DNA of 64,000 bases, taken from contig VGGV01000011.1 in assembly GCA_016868455.1 (NCBI GenBank), positions 1 to 64,000 of the forward strand, in the 5' to 3' direction. Origin of the DNA: Bacteroidota bacterium (GTDB taxonomy: Bacteria > Bacteroidota > Bacteroidia > Chitinophagales > Chitinophagaceae). Under the pieces are notes generated by a model that saw only the letters and a program-made list of their open reading frames with translations, was not told the DNA's origin and searched no databases. Of this stretch, positions 8,630 to 18,206 are shown one piece after another (the first letter of the stretch is position 1; each line of letters begins with the position of its first letter). Both the position numbers and the translations under genes were made by a program.

Positions 8630-8923
8630 TTACCAGCGGCTGTTGGAGTAAAACGGTCTTTGTGTACGGGCAGGCCTTTCTTCTCTTGGCCTGGCCACAT
8701 TAACCTTAATGGCACGGCCGTCAACCGTGGCACCATCCAGTTCGGCAATCGCTTTTTGAGCGGCTGTATCATCGCTCATTTCCACAAAACCAAAGCCCTT
8801 GCTGCGGTTTGTGTATTTGTCTGTAATCACTTTTGCAGAAGTAACTTCTCCGTACTCGGCAAAATAACTCCTCAGGTCTTCGTCCGTTACGGCGAAGCTC
8901 AGGTTGGAAACATAAATGTTCAT
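8630..8923 (-). CDS. RRM-domain RNA-binding protein
   Basis: A 97-residue protein that is one RNA recognition motif plus a short basic tail. RNP2 is IYVSNL (residues 3-8) and RNP1 is KGFGFVEM (42-49), with the aromatic residues for stacking on RNA in place. The tail (REERPARTQRPFYSNSRW) is Arg-rich. Such single-RRM proteins are widespread in Bacteroidota and Cyanobacteria and act as abundant RNA-binding regulators or chaperones. It ends next to a strong bidirectional terminator. Confidence 0.93.
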   Translation of the reverse strand: MNIYVSNLSFAVTDEDLRSYFAEYGEVTSAKVITDKYTNRSKGFGFVEMSDDTAAQKAIAELDGATVDGRAIKVNVARPREERPARTQRPFYSNSRW

Positions 8924-9131
8924 GTAAAAAAATTAACTTTAAAAAATGCTTGAGCAAAACGCAACGTAAAGAAGACTAACTATTAGCAGATTCCTGTTAA
9001 GAAAGGATTTCAGGCGTAGCAGTAAAAAATCATTCACTTACAAAATGCTGTAGAACTCAAATTAACGGTGCGAAGATAAGCATTAATTTCTGTACCGGGG
9101 TTTTTATTTTGAGCAGCATATAATTTTAACA

Positions 9132-10292
9132 ATGGCCGCCAGAAAATATGACGCAATTGTGATTGGCGCCGGATCCATGGGCTCGTCAGCCTGTTTTCAT
9201 CTTGCAGCACAAGGATACCGGGTGCTGGTACTTGAACAGTTTGACACGGTGCCGCATGATAAGGGCTCGCATGCCGGGCAAAGCCGGATCATCCGCAAAG
9301 CTTATTTTGAACACCCGGATTATGTGCCTTTATTGAACAGGGCCTATGAAAACTGGAAGCAACTGGAAAAAATTACCGGTGAGCAGGTTTACTTTAAAAC
9401 GGGTTTGCTTTATTGCAGCCCTTTACAGCATGAAGTGATGGAGGGAGTGAAATCGGCAGCGTCCAAATTCAATATTGAACTAAAAACAATAGCCGATCCT
9501 TCTGCGTTTCCGGCATTTTCGCTTGCCGAAGGTGATGCAATGCTGCTGGAACCGGATGCGGGTTTTCTGTTGCCTGAAAAATGTATTGAATTGTATTTAC
9601 GCGAAGGGTTGAAAAGAGGAGCTGAACTAAAAACCGGTGAAAGAGTTTTGGAATGGGAAAGGGAAGGAGCTTACTTAAAAGTTCTCACAAACAAATCGGT
9701 ATATTATACAAGCAAACTCATCATCACTGCAGGCGCATGGGCTGAAAATGTTATTCGGCAACTGTCTGTTCCGTTTAAAGTAACAAGACAGGTAATTGTT
9801 TGGGTAGAGCCTGAAAACCCTGTTGATTATGTGCCGGAACGATTCCCCTGCTGGCTGATAGCAGGCGAAAATATCAACGGAGTATGGTACGGCTTTCCTT
9901 ACCTGACAGGTGATCGTTTTCCCGGACCTGCCGGATTGAAATTTGCACTGCATTATCCCGGTGATGAAACAGATCCTGATCATGTGAAAAGAGAAGTAAC
10001 CGATGCAGAAATTCTTTCAATAACCAATGAAGCAAAAAAATATTTCAAACCTGCCGGTGCAAAACGGGTTGCTGTAAAAACATGTCTCTACGCCAACACA
10101 ATGGATGAGCATTTTATCATTGACCATCTGCCCGGCTATGACGGAGATGTAACCATTGCCTGCGGTTTCAGCGGGCATGGGTTCAAGTTTGCTTCAGTGG
10201 TGGGGGAAATCCTGGCCGATCTTTCGGTAAAAGGTAAAACCAATCTGCCTGCGGGGTTTCTTGGTTTAAAAAGGTTTCAGCAAAAAGCCTGA
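9132..10292 (+). CDS. Monomeric sarcosine oxidase / N-methyl-tryptophan oxidase family flavoenzyme
   Basis: A 386-residue cytoplasmic FAD enzyme that oxidatively removes N-methyl groups from amino acids, producing formaldehyde and hydrogen peroxide. The dinucleotide-binding motif GAGSMG (residues 12-17) follows strand YDAIVIG. HAGQSRIIRKAYFEHPDYVPL is typical of the family. KTCLYANTMDEHFIID near residue 318 carries the Cys that binds FAD covalently in monomeric sarcosine oxidases. The C-terminal CGFSGHGFKFA motif is intact. The substrate (sarcosine, N-methyltryptophan or pipecolate) cannot be decided from sequence. It abuts the following convergent gene with no gap between stop codons. Confidence 0.9.
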   Translation: MAARKYDAIVIGAGSMGSSACFHLAAQGYRVLVLEQFDTVPHDKGSHAGQSRIIRKAYFEHPDYVPLLNRAYENWKQLEKITGEQVYFKTGLLYCSPLQHEVMEGVKSAASKFNIELKTIADPSAFPAFSLAEGDAMLLEPDAGFLLPEKCIELYLREGLKRGAELKTGERVLEWEREGAYLKVLTNKSVYYTSKLIITAGAWAENVIRQLSVPFKVTRQVIVWVEPENPVDYVPERFPCWLIAGENINGVWYGFPYLTGDRFPGPAGLKFALHYPGDETDPDHVKREVTDAEILSITNEAKKYFKPAGAKRVAVKTCLYANTMDEHFIIDHLPGYDGDVTIACGFSGHGFKFASVVGEILADLSVKGKTNLPAGFLGLKRFQQKA

Positions 10293-12713
10293 TCATCCTC
10301 CCGGCGGTTCCGCATTAAACACATCATTATTTTCTTCCTTTTTACGAATAATACCGAAATTGTAACGGATGTTGATGCCAAACCTCCGGGTATCAGCCAG
10401 CCTCGTTCCCCTGGCATCAACCGAACCCTGTTTGAGGCTGAAATCGTTTTTATTGGTATAAAACATATCATTCACACTCAGTGTAACCACCAATTTATCT
10501 TTAAAGAACTTCCGGTTGATACTGCTGTTTAAAGCGCCAAATGAACTGAGCTCATAAAATTGCTGCTGGCCTTTAAGCCGTAAAAAGCCGTTGAGCGTAA
10601 GAACAGAACGTTTATCCAGCTTCAGTGACTGGTAAGTAAAAAATGTCCAGGTACCCCTTTTAAATGAAAGGGGTTTGGTTTCATAAATTCCCTGGTAAAA
10701 ATTGTGATTGTATTGAGCGCCGATCACAATAAAATAGGTGCCTCCGGGCGGTACCGCACCCAGACCGCGGAAATACCATTCTTTATTCTTGCCGAGATTA
10801 TCATAAGTGCGGTAGGCCTGCGTCTGGCTGGTATCCGACTGGTAAACCACATTGGTAAAAATATCTTTGGTATCGTTTACGCCAATAGCCAGTATTGGCC
10901 TTTCATCCACACTTACGTTGGCTTCATAGTTTTGGGTGAACTGCGGGCGCAGCGAAGGATTGCCTACTTCCGAAAGAAACTCATCCACATATCTTGAGAA
11001 TGGATTGAGCTGATCATAGAATGGCCTGCGGATGGTACGGCGGTAAACCAGATAGGCACGGAGATCATAGCCCGCTATCTTCATCAGGTTCTTGCTCAGG
11101 TACACATAAGGAAACAAGTCGGTGCGGTGAATGCTGAACGATGTATCACCGGGAACAAACTGCCTGCCCCGCATATTGGTATTTTCCAGCCGGGTACCCA
11201 ATTTGGCCACAAAATCTTTTCCAATGGTTTTTGAACCCTGAATGTAAAGTGCCTTGATGTTTTCCCTGTAACGGAAAGTATTGGTGCGGCCTTTATCAGC
11301 AGTACGTACACCATTTGTCTCACGGAAGTAATCCGTTGCATTTCTGAAATTGTGAAAATGGGATTGTATGCCTGCTTCAAATGTGAATTTTTTATCCAGC
11401 TTCAGTTTCAGGTCGGATTTTATATTGATAAACTCCCTTTTGGCATCGGCCGTTCCATCTCCGCCAAAAACAGCAGTTACCGGGGAAGTATAATTTGTTG
11501 AAAAACGCTGATCAGATTTATTAACCGTGTGGCTGAACCATGTGTCGTTGGTCCATTCAGAACCCATTGAGTCAATTTTATACTTCGATTCAAAACCTGT
11601 ACCTAGTGAGAGTGAGCTTCCGTCATTGCGCACTGTATTCAGGCTGTTGCTGAAAACCCCGGCTGTACTGATTTTTTGTATGCTGTTGTTATTGGTTGAG
11701 CGGTTTTTAAACCGGTTGTAACTCACATTGGCATCATAAGTCAATGACCATTTGTCGTTCAGGTCCCAGGTGATACCATAAGCTCCGTAATAATTGTTGC
11801 CGGGATACCTGGTGTAAGCGTTTTGGCTGAGCATGGAGTCAGGTGCAAATATCCGGTCGGTAATGATTTGTTCAAAACTGTTACGCCGGCCCATGTTCAA
11901 AGTGAGGGTGGAACTCTTCTTTTCGTCATTATTATTCAGGTTAAAACCGATGAACTGGTTGCCGTAAGTACCCTGCTGCATTCCGGCATGTACACTGCCT
12001 GTCATACCAATCTTTACACCCTTTTTCAGCACTACGTTTACTACGCCACCGCTGCTGCTTGCGTCGTATTTAGCAGATGGAGTTCTTACAATTTCAATTT
12101 TAGCAATAGCGCCGGGGGGCAGGTTTTTTAGAATAGTTGCGACATCGGCAGCGCTCATCCGCAGGTCACGGCCGTTTATCTGCACACTGGCGGGGGTAAG
12201 GCTGCTGATATAAATATTCCCATCCTGGTCCACAAAAAGGCCGGGAGTTTTTTCAAGAATTTCATAACCGTTAGTAGAAGTTGCAGCAAGGTTTTCCGGT
12301 TCAATGATAGTCTTATCGTCCTCCTGCCGCATCAAAGGTTTTTTGGAGGTGATAACGACTTCTTTCAGGTTTTTGGGGAGACGTTCTGCTACCAGGTTGA
12401 AATACTTCTGGTCAGAAGAAACCGTAATACCCTTTTCAACCGGCTGATAATTTACAGAAGTAACGGACACATTGTATTGCCCTTTGCTGAGATTGAATTT
12501 TGCAATGCCGCTGCTATCAGCCACTTTTTTAAAAACCTGTGAACTGTCAGTTCTGTTGATTATTGTGATGGTGGCAAAAGTTACCGGCTCTTTTTTCTGA
12601 TTGCTGACTTTGATCGTTACGGGAATGTTCTGTGCTGCCAGTTGTGAAGTAAAAAAGACAGAAGCAAAAAGGAGCAATAATTTACGAAGGATAAGAGTTG
12701 AATTGTGATTCAT
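10293..12713 (-). CDS. TonB-dependent receptor-like outer membrane beta-barrel protein
   Basis: An 806-residue outer membrane protein. A signal peptide ending near SQLAAQ is followed by a carboxypeptidase-regulatory-like Ig fold (about 28-110, VTIKVSNQKKEPVTFATI), a plug domain (about 125-235, with VQINGRDLRMSAADV and SGGVVNVVLKKG), and a C-terminal barrel ending in the aromatic-rich RRFGINIRYNFG. The barrel is of the family common in Bacteroidota receptors without a SusD partner. No SusD gene is adjacent, so the cargo is unknown. Its stop codon lies directly beside the stop of the amine oxidase gene. Confidence 0.9.
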   Translation of the reverse strand: MNHNSTLILRKLLLLFASVFFTSQLAAQNIPVTIKVSNQKKEPVTFATITIINRTDSSQVFKKVADSSGIAKFNLSKGQYNVSVTSVNYQPVEKGITVSSDQKYFNLVAERLPKNLKEVVITSKKPLMRQEDDKTIIEPENLAATSTNGYEILEKTPGLFVDQDGNIYISSLTPASVQINGRDLRMSAADVATILKNLPPGAIAKIEIVRTPSAKYDASSSGGVVNVVLKKGVKIGMTGSVHAGMQQGTYGNQFIGFNLNNNDEKKSSTLTLNMGRRNSFEQIITDRIFAPDSMLSQNAYTRYPGNNYYGAYGITWDLNDKWSLTYDANVSYNRFKNRSTNNNSIQKISTAGVFSNSLNTVRNDGSSLSLGTGFESKYKIDSMGSEWTNDTWFSHTVNKSDQRFSTNYTSPVTAVFGGDGTADAKREFINIKSDLKLKLDKKFTFEAGIQSHFHNFRNATDYFRETNGVRTADKGRTNTFRYRENIKALYIQGSKTIGKDFVAKLGTRLENTNMRGRQFVPGDTSFSIHRTDLFPYVYLSKNLMKIAGYDLRAYLVYRRTIRRPFYDQLNPFSRYVDEFLSEVGNPSLRPQFTQNYEANVSVDERPILAIGVNDTKDIFTNVVYQSDTSQTQAYRTYDNLGKNKEWYFRGLGAVPPGGTYFIVIGAQYNHNFYQGIYETKPLSFKRGTWTFFTYQSLKLDKRSVLTLNGFLRLKGQQQFYELSSFGALNSSINRKFFKDKLVVTLSVNDMFYTNKNDFSLKQGSVDARGTRLADTRRFGINIRYNFGIIRKKEENNDVFNAEPPGG

Positions 12714-12844
12714 GGATTAAGACCATTGTGGAAAGTTCAAAAATAATTAAATATGCTCCCGCTAAAAGTAAGAACTTGATGAAAGGCAGTTTTTATAAAT
12801 CTTTTAACCTTTGCCAAAATTGATAATATCAGTAAGTTTATTCT

Positions 12845-13360
12845 ATGGCCACGGTTCAGTTCACTACAACCATTCACAAATTTGACAAGCAGGGAGAAAA
12901 AACCGGCTGGACTTATTTTGAAATACCGGCTGATCTTGCACAGAAATTAAAACCCGGCAATAAAAAATCATTCCGGGTAAAAGGCAGGCTGGATAATTAC
13001 AAAATCAAAGGCATTGCATTGATACCAATGGGTGACGGCGCCATTATCATGCCGTTAAATGCCACCCTGCGCAAAGCCATCGGTAAAAAGCATGGCGCTA
13101 TGCTGAAGGTGCAAATAGAGGAGGATAAAAGCGAATTTGTTTTCAACAGTGATTTTATGGACTGCCTGAATGATGACCCGGCCGCCAAAAAATTCTTTGA
13201 GGGCCTACCCGGCTCGCATCAGCGCTATTTCAGCAAATGGATTGACAGCGCTAAAACAGAACCCACCAAAGTGAAAAGGATCACAACGGCGGTAAATGCC
13301 CTGGCCAAAAATTGGGGCCATGGTGAAATGCTGAGGGCCTCGCAGGGTAAGTCTATTTAA
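12845..13360 (+). CDS. DUF1905 / YdeI-OmpD-associated family protein
   Basis: A 171-residue cytoplasmic protein of two parts. An N-terminal DUF1905-type beta barrel (about 1-95, VQFTTTIHKFD...GWTYFEIPADLA...SFRVKGRLDNYKIKGIALIPMGDG) is followed by a helical YdeI/OmpD-associated tail (KKFFEGLPGSHQRYFSKWIDSAKTEPTKVKRI). The family is named from bacteriocin-resistance observations, but its molecular role is unknown. Its 3' end overlaps the convergent cytochrome peroxidase gene by 8 bp. Confidence 0.85.
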   Translation: MATVQFTTTIHKFDKQGEKTGWTYFEIPADLAQKLKPGNKKSFRVKGRLDNYKIKGIALIPMGDGAIIMPLNATLRKAIGKKHGAMLKVQIEEDKSEFVFNSDFMDCLNDDPAAKKFFEGLPGSHQRYFSKWIDSAKTEPTKVKRITTAVNALAKNWGHGEMLRASQGKSI

Positions 13361-14543
13361 ACGGGTCAGAGTACTTCACCTCTGTTGCAATGGTATTATC
13401 GGTTAATGTTTTCAGAAAGGCAACCAGCGCTGCCTTGTCGGCCGGCGAAAGATTTGCTTGTCTTGGTAAGCCGTTAGGCAATCTCAGTTGCGGCGAAAGA
13501 TTAGGATGATTTCTCACACCGCTGCTATAATGCTCTACCACTTGTTCCAATGTGGTAAAGCGGCCGTCATGCATATAGGGTGCGGTCAGTTCCACATTCC
13601 GTAGGGTACTCACCTTAAACGTAGCATCAAGGCTGGGGTTATTCACAACGGCGCCAAAGCCTCTGTCGGTAGTGGTAAGGTCAAGACCATTATTTTTTTC
13701 CTGCGGCGCTGTAAAGATTTCTGAACCATGGCAGGCAGCGCATCCACCCAGTGTGGGAACCAGAAACACTTCTTTGCCCCTGTTTTCCTGTGGAGTGAAA
13801 TTGGGAAAAGCTGCATTTGGCGGAGGTGCAGGTACAGCGGGGAAAGTATTTCTTCCGGCATCATATTTTGACTGGAAGGAAACAATAGAGCGTACAAACT
13901 GCGAAAGTGCGGCGGAAATTCTTCCGCTGGTTATCACAGTATCGCCAAAAGCCTTTTGAAACAGCGGCGGATAATACGCCAGTGTCTTCAGTTTTGCTTC
14001 CAGTGCGGGCAGGGTCATTCCCATCTCTACCAGATCCTGGATAGGCATCAGCACCTGGTCTTCTAATGTGGCGGCCCGCTGGTCCCAGAAAAACCTGCCG
14101 TTAGGATAGTATTTTGCATCTATCAGCGACATGGAGTTGCGGCCCGTCAGTCCGCCGTTGAAACCGGTGCTCTTTGTAAGCGGGTCAGAAAAGCCACTGG
14201 CCTGTTTATGGCACGAAGCACAGGAAATGGTATTATTTAATGAAAGCTTTTTATCATAAAAAAGTACACGACCAAGGGTAGCTCCGTTATCTGTAATAGG
14301 ATTGCTGACCGGTGTATTAATCTGGCCAATGATATTGGGCGAATTAAGATATCCAGGCAATCCAATATTGGAATAATTGAATGGTGTGGCCGGAAGATTT
14401 AGTACAGCAGCAACAGGATCAACCGGTGTTGGATTGGGTGTCGGGGTGGGGCTAACTATGCCTGAATTTTTACTGCAGGCGATAAAAACAAACAAGGCTG
14501 AACCGGTTAAGATAATCAGGTTGCGGGTTGTGGTGGCTTGCAT
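13353..14543 (-). CDS. Di-haem cytochrome-c peroxidase family lipoprotein
   Basis: A 396-residue periplasmic enzyme that reduces hydrogen peroxide (or oxidises a related substrate) with two c-type haems. The start at 14543 gives a lipoprotein signal with lipobox LFVFIAC; an earlier in-frame ATG adds 12 residues. A Pro/Thr linker follows. The two haem-binding motifs are CASCH (near residue 107) and CAACH (near 267). MHDGRFTTLEQVVEHYSSGV near the C-terminus is a family signature. The lipid anchor suggests attachment to the periplasmic face of a membrane. It is divergent from the Mur ligase gene. Confidence 0.92.
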   Translation of the reverse strand: MQATTTRNLIILTGSALFVFIACSKNSGIVSPTPTPNPTPVDPVAAVLNLPATPFNYSNIGLPGYLNSPNIIGQINTPVSNPITDNGATLGRVLFYDKKLSLNNTISCASCHKQASGFSDPLTKSTGFNGGLTGRNSMSLIDAKYYPNGRFFWDQRAATLEDQVLMPIQDLVEMGMTLPALEAKLKTLAYYPPLFQKAFGDTVITSGRISAALSQFVRSIVSFQSKYDAGRNTFPAVPAPPPNAAFPNFTPQENRGKEVFLVPTLGGCAACHGSEIFTAPQEKNNGLDLTTTDRGFGAVVNNPSLDATFKVSTLRNVELTAPYMHDGRFTTLEQVVEHYSSGVRNHPNLSPQLRLPNGLPRQANLSPADKAALVAFLKTLTDNTIATEVKYSDPFK

Positions 14544-14688
14544 CGTAAGGGCTTTAGGTTCCGGGCTAAGACCGGGCAATAAATAAAAGGATTAAAATAC
14601 GGAGTTTTACCGGTTTATAAAAGCGCTGCAGGGTATTTAAATCGGTTTGGTAAAAACCTCTTCAGTTTATTTACCTTTTATTTGTACT

Positions 14689-16065
14689 ATGGTTAGTTCT
14701 CTTGCTGATTTTCAGACCCCCTTTTTCATCGGCGTAGCCGGAAGCGGGATGAGTGCCCTTGCTCAATATTTAAAAGGAGTTGGCAAAAAAGTATCCGGCA
14801 GCGACCGTTTTTTTGCTCCCGGTGTTTATAATGAGACGCAAGAAAAGCTGGAGGCAGAAGGCATAAAATGTTTTGTGCAAGACGGTGAAGGTATTACGGA
14901 TACTACTGACCTGGTTGTTGTATCCACTGCTATTGAAGACACGGTGGCAGAAGTGCAAAAGGCGAAGCAGATGAATATACCCATCCTGCGCCGCTCTGAA
15001 TTGCTGGCCCTTATCGCTGCCAGCAAGAAAACAATTGCTGTGGCGGGTACCAGCGGTAAAAGCACCGCCAGCGCCATGCTGTTTGATATACTGGAATATG
15101 CAGGATTGCAACCAAGCATTATTAGTGGCGCAGGATTAGTTAGTATAATAAAACAAGGAAAGATTGGCAATGCAAAAGTGGGATCGGGAGAGTGGTTAGT
15201 GATTGAGGCCGATGAAAGTGATGGCTCCATTGTACAGTACAAACCCGAGATTGGCTTGTTGCTGAATATTGATAAGGACCACCAGGAGATTGATGAACTG
15301 ATGCAGTTGTTTGGTGTATTTAAAAATAACAGCAGAAATTTTTCAGTCAATCAGTCGCACCCGCTGGCAAAACAATTTTCCCAAAATGCAGTACAGGATT
15401 TTTCAACGGATGAAAACATTGATGCGGGCTATGTTTCAAAGGATTTCGGGCAGGAGGGATTCACCATACAGTTCACAATAAACGGAATGGCATTCTCCCT
15501 GCAGGCGCTGGGCAGGCACAATATGGAAAATGCACTGGCAGCAACTGCCGTTGCAAACAGCATTGGTGTGCCACTTGAAACTTGTGCGGAAGCATTGCAT
15601 GAGTATGAAGGCATATACCGCCGCCACCAGGTATATGGGAAAAAGCAAGGAGTGTGGCTGATTGATGACTATGCCCACAACCCGGTGAAATGCGCTGCTG
15701 CCCTTGCAGCCTGTCAGCCTGTGGCGCCAAAAGTCATTGCATGGTTTCAGCCGCATGGATATAAACCAACTAAATTTTTGCGGAATGATTTTGTAAAGGA
15801 GATTGCCCATGTTCTGCGGCCGCATGATGAGATATGGATGAGTGAGATTTTTTATGCCGGCGGAACTGCGGAAAAGGATATTTCTGCCGGCGACCTGATA
15901 AATGATCTTAAGGCACTTGGTAAAAATGCATTTTTCTGTGAAAACAGGAACGAATTTCCTGAAAAGGTTCGTCCTCATTTTACCGGCAATTGTCTGCTGC
16001 TCCTGATGGGCGCAAGAGACCCTTCGCTGGAAGCATTTGCAAAAAAAGTGTGGGAAGAATTATAA
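14689..16065 (+). CDS. Mur ligase family protein (MurC/Mpl-like)
   Basis: A 458-residue ATP-dependent ligase of the muramyl-peptide family. The N-terminal Rossmann motif FIGVAGSGMSALAQYL matches the UDP-binding domain of MurC and Mpl. The P-loop is GTSGKST near residue 120 instead of the usual GTHGKTT. IEADESDGS, NIDKDH, GRHNMENALAA and IDDYAHNPVKC follow the family order. The start at 14689 (MVSSLADFQ) fits the family better than the longer frame. It stands alone, not in a division/cell-wall cluster, which favours a peptidoglycan-recycling (Mpl-like) or accessory role over the essential MurC. Substrate is not decidable from sequence. Confidence 0.85.
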   Translation: MVSSLADFQTPFFIGVAGSGMSALAQYLKGVGKKVSGSDRFFAPGVYNETQEKLEAEGIKCFVQDGEGITDTTDLVVVSTAIEDTVAEVQKAKQMNIPILRRSELLALIAASKKTIAVAGTSGKSTASAMLFDILEYAGLQPSIISGAGLVSIIKQGKIGNAKVGSGEWLVIEADESDGSIVQYKPEIGLLLNIDKDHQEIDELMQLFGVFKNNSRNFSVNQSHPLAKQFSQNAVQDFSTDENIDAGYVSKDFGQEGFTIQFTINGMAFSLQALGRHNMENALAATAVANSIGVPLETCAEALHEYEGIYRRHQVYGKKQGVWLIDDYAHNPVKCAAALAACQPVAPKVIAWFQPHGYKPTKFLRNDFVKEIAHVLRPHDEIWMSEIFYAGGTAEKDISAGDLINDLKALGKNAFFCENRNEFPEKVRPHFTGNCLLLLMGARDPSLEAFAKKVWEEL

Positions 16066-16068
16066 GAT

Positions 16069-16566
16069 TTACCCGGCAGCTAATGCGTCAGCTGTATTTT
16101 CTTTGGCCACGGGAAGAAACATATACCAGCACAGGGCCATCAGCAATCCCGGGTGAGGCATTTCACCCAATGATTTATCTTTTTTGAAATAAACATCAGA
16201 ACTCTCTCCGGCAGCGCTCAGTCCGCAGGTAATTGCAGGCTTATTTGCAGTTTCATTAAACAGCAACAATTCTGCGAGAGGATTATTGCGGGTTGCGTAA
16301 TAAAACTTTTCATTATTCACATTGATAAACCGCTGACCGCCGTCCTGTCCAAATTCACCAATTTTTACCCCGTACTCATTTCGGATAACTGATTTATTTC
16401 TCAGGAATCCTTCTTTGCGGATAAGGAACACCCTCTTTTCTTTGTTGCACTCCACCCTTGCAGAATTGGAAAACGGGTTGTAAATGAGTGTCAGCCGGAG
16501 CTTATCGTCTTTGTAAAGGTGGTATACTTCCTGTTCGGGAGTTGATTTGACTTTTTCCCATCTCAT
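16069..16566 (-). CDS. Conserved hypothetical protein, possible tubby-like barrel
   Basis: A 165-residue protein without a signal peptide. Alternating strands dominate: LRLTLIYNP, KRVFLIRKEGFLRNKSVIRNEYGVKIGEF, RFINVNNEKFYYATRN, KPAITCGLS. A hydrophobic helix near the C-terminus (HPGLLMALCWYMFLPVA) ends it. The pattern of one long barrel closed by a buried C-terminal helix resembles tubby/LURP-one folds, which is only an inference. It converges with the Mur ligase gene (3 bp between stop codons). Confidence 0.6.
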   Translation of the reverse strand: MRWEKVKSTPEQEVYHLYKDDKLRLTLIYNPFSNSARVECNKEKRVFLIRKEGFLRNKSVIRNEYGVKIGEFGQDGGQRFINVNNEKFYYATRNNPLAELLLFNETANKPAITCGLSAAGESSDVYFKKDKSLGEMPHPGLLMALCWYMFLPVAKENTADALAAG

Positions 16567-16738
16567 CGGCTAAGGTTTTGTGGTGATTTCAGCTATAAAA
16601 TTCAGAAAGCTTCTGGGAGTAACAAGCGGGTAACCTAAAATTAATATTAACTTCATATTGAAATAGAATCGGTGCAAAACCTGTGGAAAATGGCTGACTA
16701 ATATATATTCTTTTGAAGTAAACATCTGATTTTCAGGT

Positions 16739-17224
16739 ATGCGTAAACCATCGGACAGGGAACGGAAATTTCTGCAAAGGGCCATTGAACTGTCAAGGCA
16801 GGGGATGAAGGGCGGTAAAGGCGGTCCTTTTGGTTGTGTGGTGGTGAGGGGAGATGAAGTAATTGGAGAAGGCTGTAATATGGTTACTGCTTCCAACGAT
16901 CCAACTGCCCATGCAGAGGTAGTGGCCATCCGGCAGGCCTGTGAAAAACTGGGTACGTACCAGCTTACTGATTGTGAAATATATACCAGTTGCGAGCCCT
17001 GCCCTATGTGCCTTGGGGCCATTTACTGGGCGAGACCTCAAAAAGTTATATATGCCAATACCCGTGAAGAAGCTGCTGCCATTGAGTTTGATGATGAGTT
17101 TATCTACAGTGAAATAAACACTCCCATGACCGGGCGGGAAATTCCCTTTATCCACCATCCGCACCCTGAAGCAAGACAGGTGTTTAAAGAATGGATGGAT
17201 TGGAAAGGAAAGCAGCAATACTGA
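16739..17224 (+). CDS. guaD: Guanine deaminase (cytidine-deaminase fold)
   Basis: A 161-residue zinc deaminase converting guanine to xanthine in purine salvage. The zinc site is HAEV (His58, Glu60 as proton shuttle) with PCPMC (Cys88, Cys91). TSCEPCPMCLGAIYWARP, AIEFDDEFIYSEI and the domain-swapped C-terminal part match bacterial GuaD of the Bacillus type rather than the tRNA adenosine deaminase TadA, which lacks the FDD-FIY stretch. It appears monocistronic and is convergent with the DoxX gene (6 bp). Confidence 0.88.
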   Translation: MRKPSDRERKFLQRAIELSRQGMKGGKGGPFGCVVVRGDEVIGEGCNMVTASNDPTAHAEVVAIRQACEKLGTYQLTDCEIYTSCEPCPMCLGAIYWARPQKVIYANTREEAAAIEFDDEFIYSEINTPMTGREIPFIHHPHPEARQVFKEWMDWKGKQQY

Positions 17225-17230
17225 ACCCCT

Positions 17231-17671
17231 TCATTTTGGATTCCTCCTGAAATAATCATCCAGCGACAAAGGCCCGCCCCCTTCGATAAAGAAAAACACA
17301 AGCATCAGCAATACTGCCAGTGAGAAAGCGAATTCAGACTCACCGGCAAAGATTCCTTTTGGTGCATTTACAAAAATCACAGCTCCCAAAAGGATGGGAG
17401 TCATTAAAAGTGCAGCCCATCGGGTAAAGAGCCCAATGATAATAAGGAAACCACAAAGCAGGTGCAGCCAGGTGATGATTACCGGAAGCCAGGTGCCGCT
17501 AACAGGCACAGTGCTTTCCTGTAAAACCAATTTAAGGCTGACTGAATTACTGAGATACGAAATACCCTTGATAATAAGACAGATGCCAAGGGCCACACGG
17601 GGAACAACCAGCCACCGCGGATGATGGGCGGTACTCCATTTTTCTAATTGATGCAGCATACCCATAACCAA
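17231..17671 (-). CDS. DoxX family membrane protein
   Basis: A 146-residue inner-membrane protein with four hydrophobic segments, at about 21-40, 60-80, 85-105 and 112-132. The core VPRVALGICLIIKGISYL and LHLLCGFLIIIGLFTRWAALLMTPILLGAVIFVN match the DoxX/DoxD superfamily. Members associate with respiratory or redox proteins, but the role here is unknown. Several in-frame ATGs (17671, 17665, 17659) make the start uncertain by a few residues. Confidence 0.85.
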   Translation of the reverse strand: MVMGMLHQLEKWSTAHHPRWLVVPRVALGICLIIKGISYLSNSVSLKLVLQESTVPVSGTWLPVIITWLHLLCGFLIIIGLFTRWAALLMTPILLGAVIFVNAPKGIFAGESEFAFSLAVLLMLVFFFIEGGGPLSLDDYFRRNPK

Positions 17672-17843
17672 AAAATTTAAAGAACAGGAAATTATTGACC
17701 TGTAAAAGGTACAACATTCATACCGTTTGCCGGGGTTTTGTTCTGGAGGTGCATCTCCGGTAACTGAAAATGGCTGAAGGAGCTTAAAGGATATTCCGGC
17801 CTTTTTTTGTTGTTATACCTTCTTCAGACAAATCCGGTGCCGG

Positions 17844-18206
17844 TCAGTTGTTAATAAGACGGCGTATTACCACATAAGACAGTACAATCAGCAACAGAAG
17901 AATCAGTAAAGACAGGTAAAGCCATGGCTGGTCTTTGAGCTGCATCTTTTCCCGCTGCCTTTTTTTCTTTTCAGTTTTCTTCTTCAGGTCACGGTTCAGC
18001 ATCTCCACCATATACTGCAGCTGCTCTTTATCTTTAAATTCCTGCAGTCCCTCCATTGCATCTTCATTAAATTCATCTTTCATCAGTTGCTTTTCCAGCT
18101 CATGTTTTTGCTGTTCTGAAAGCCTGCCCTGCAGGTAAAGCAACAGGGTTTCCTGGTCCACATCGGGTGATGAGCTGGATAATATGTCTTTCAGGTTGTT
18201 TGTCAT
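17844..18206 (-). CDS. Small membrane protein paired with an ECF sigma factor (putative anti-sigma)
   Basis: A 120-residue protein. The N-terminal half is soluble and helical (ETLLLYLQGRLSEQQKHELEKQL, then DEFNEDAMEGLQEF), a Lys/Arg-rich stretch follows, and one transmembrane helix (about 95-115, LYLSLLILLLLIVLSYVVI) ends it. The start codon directly follows the sigma-factor stop with no spacer, so the two are translationally linked. The soluble domain plus C-terminal helix is an anti-sigma layout. It lacks the zinc-binding HxxxCxxC motif, so the role is inferred from context. Confidence 0.75.
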   Translation of the reverse strand: MTNNLKDILSSSSPDVDQETLLLYLQGRLSEQQKHELEKQLMKDEFNEDAMEGLQEFKDKEQLQYMVEMLNRDLKKKTEKKKRQREKMQLKDQPWLYLSLLILLLLIVLSYVVIRRLINN

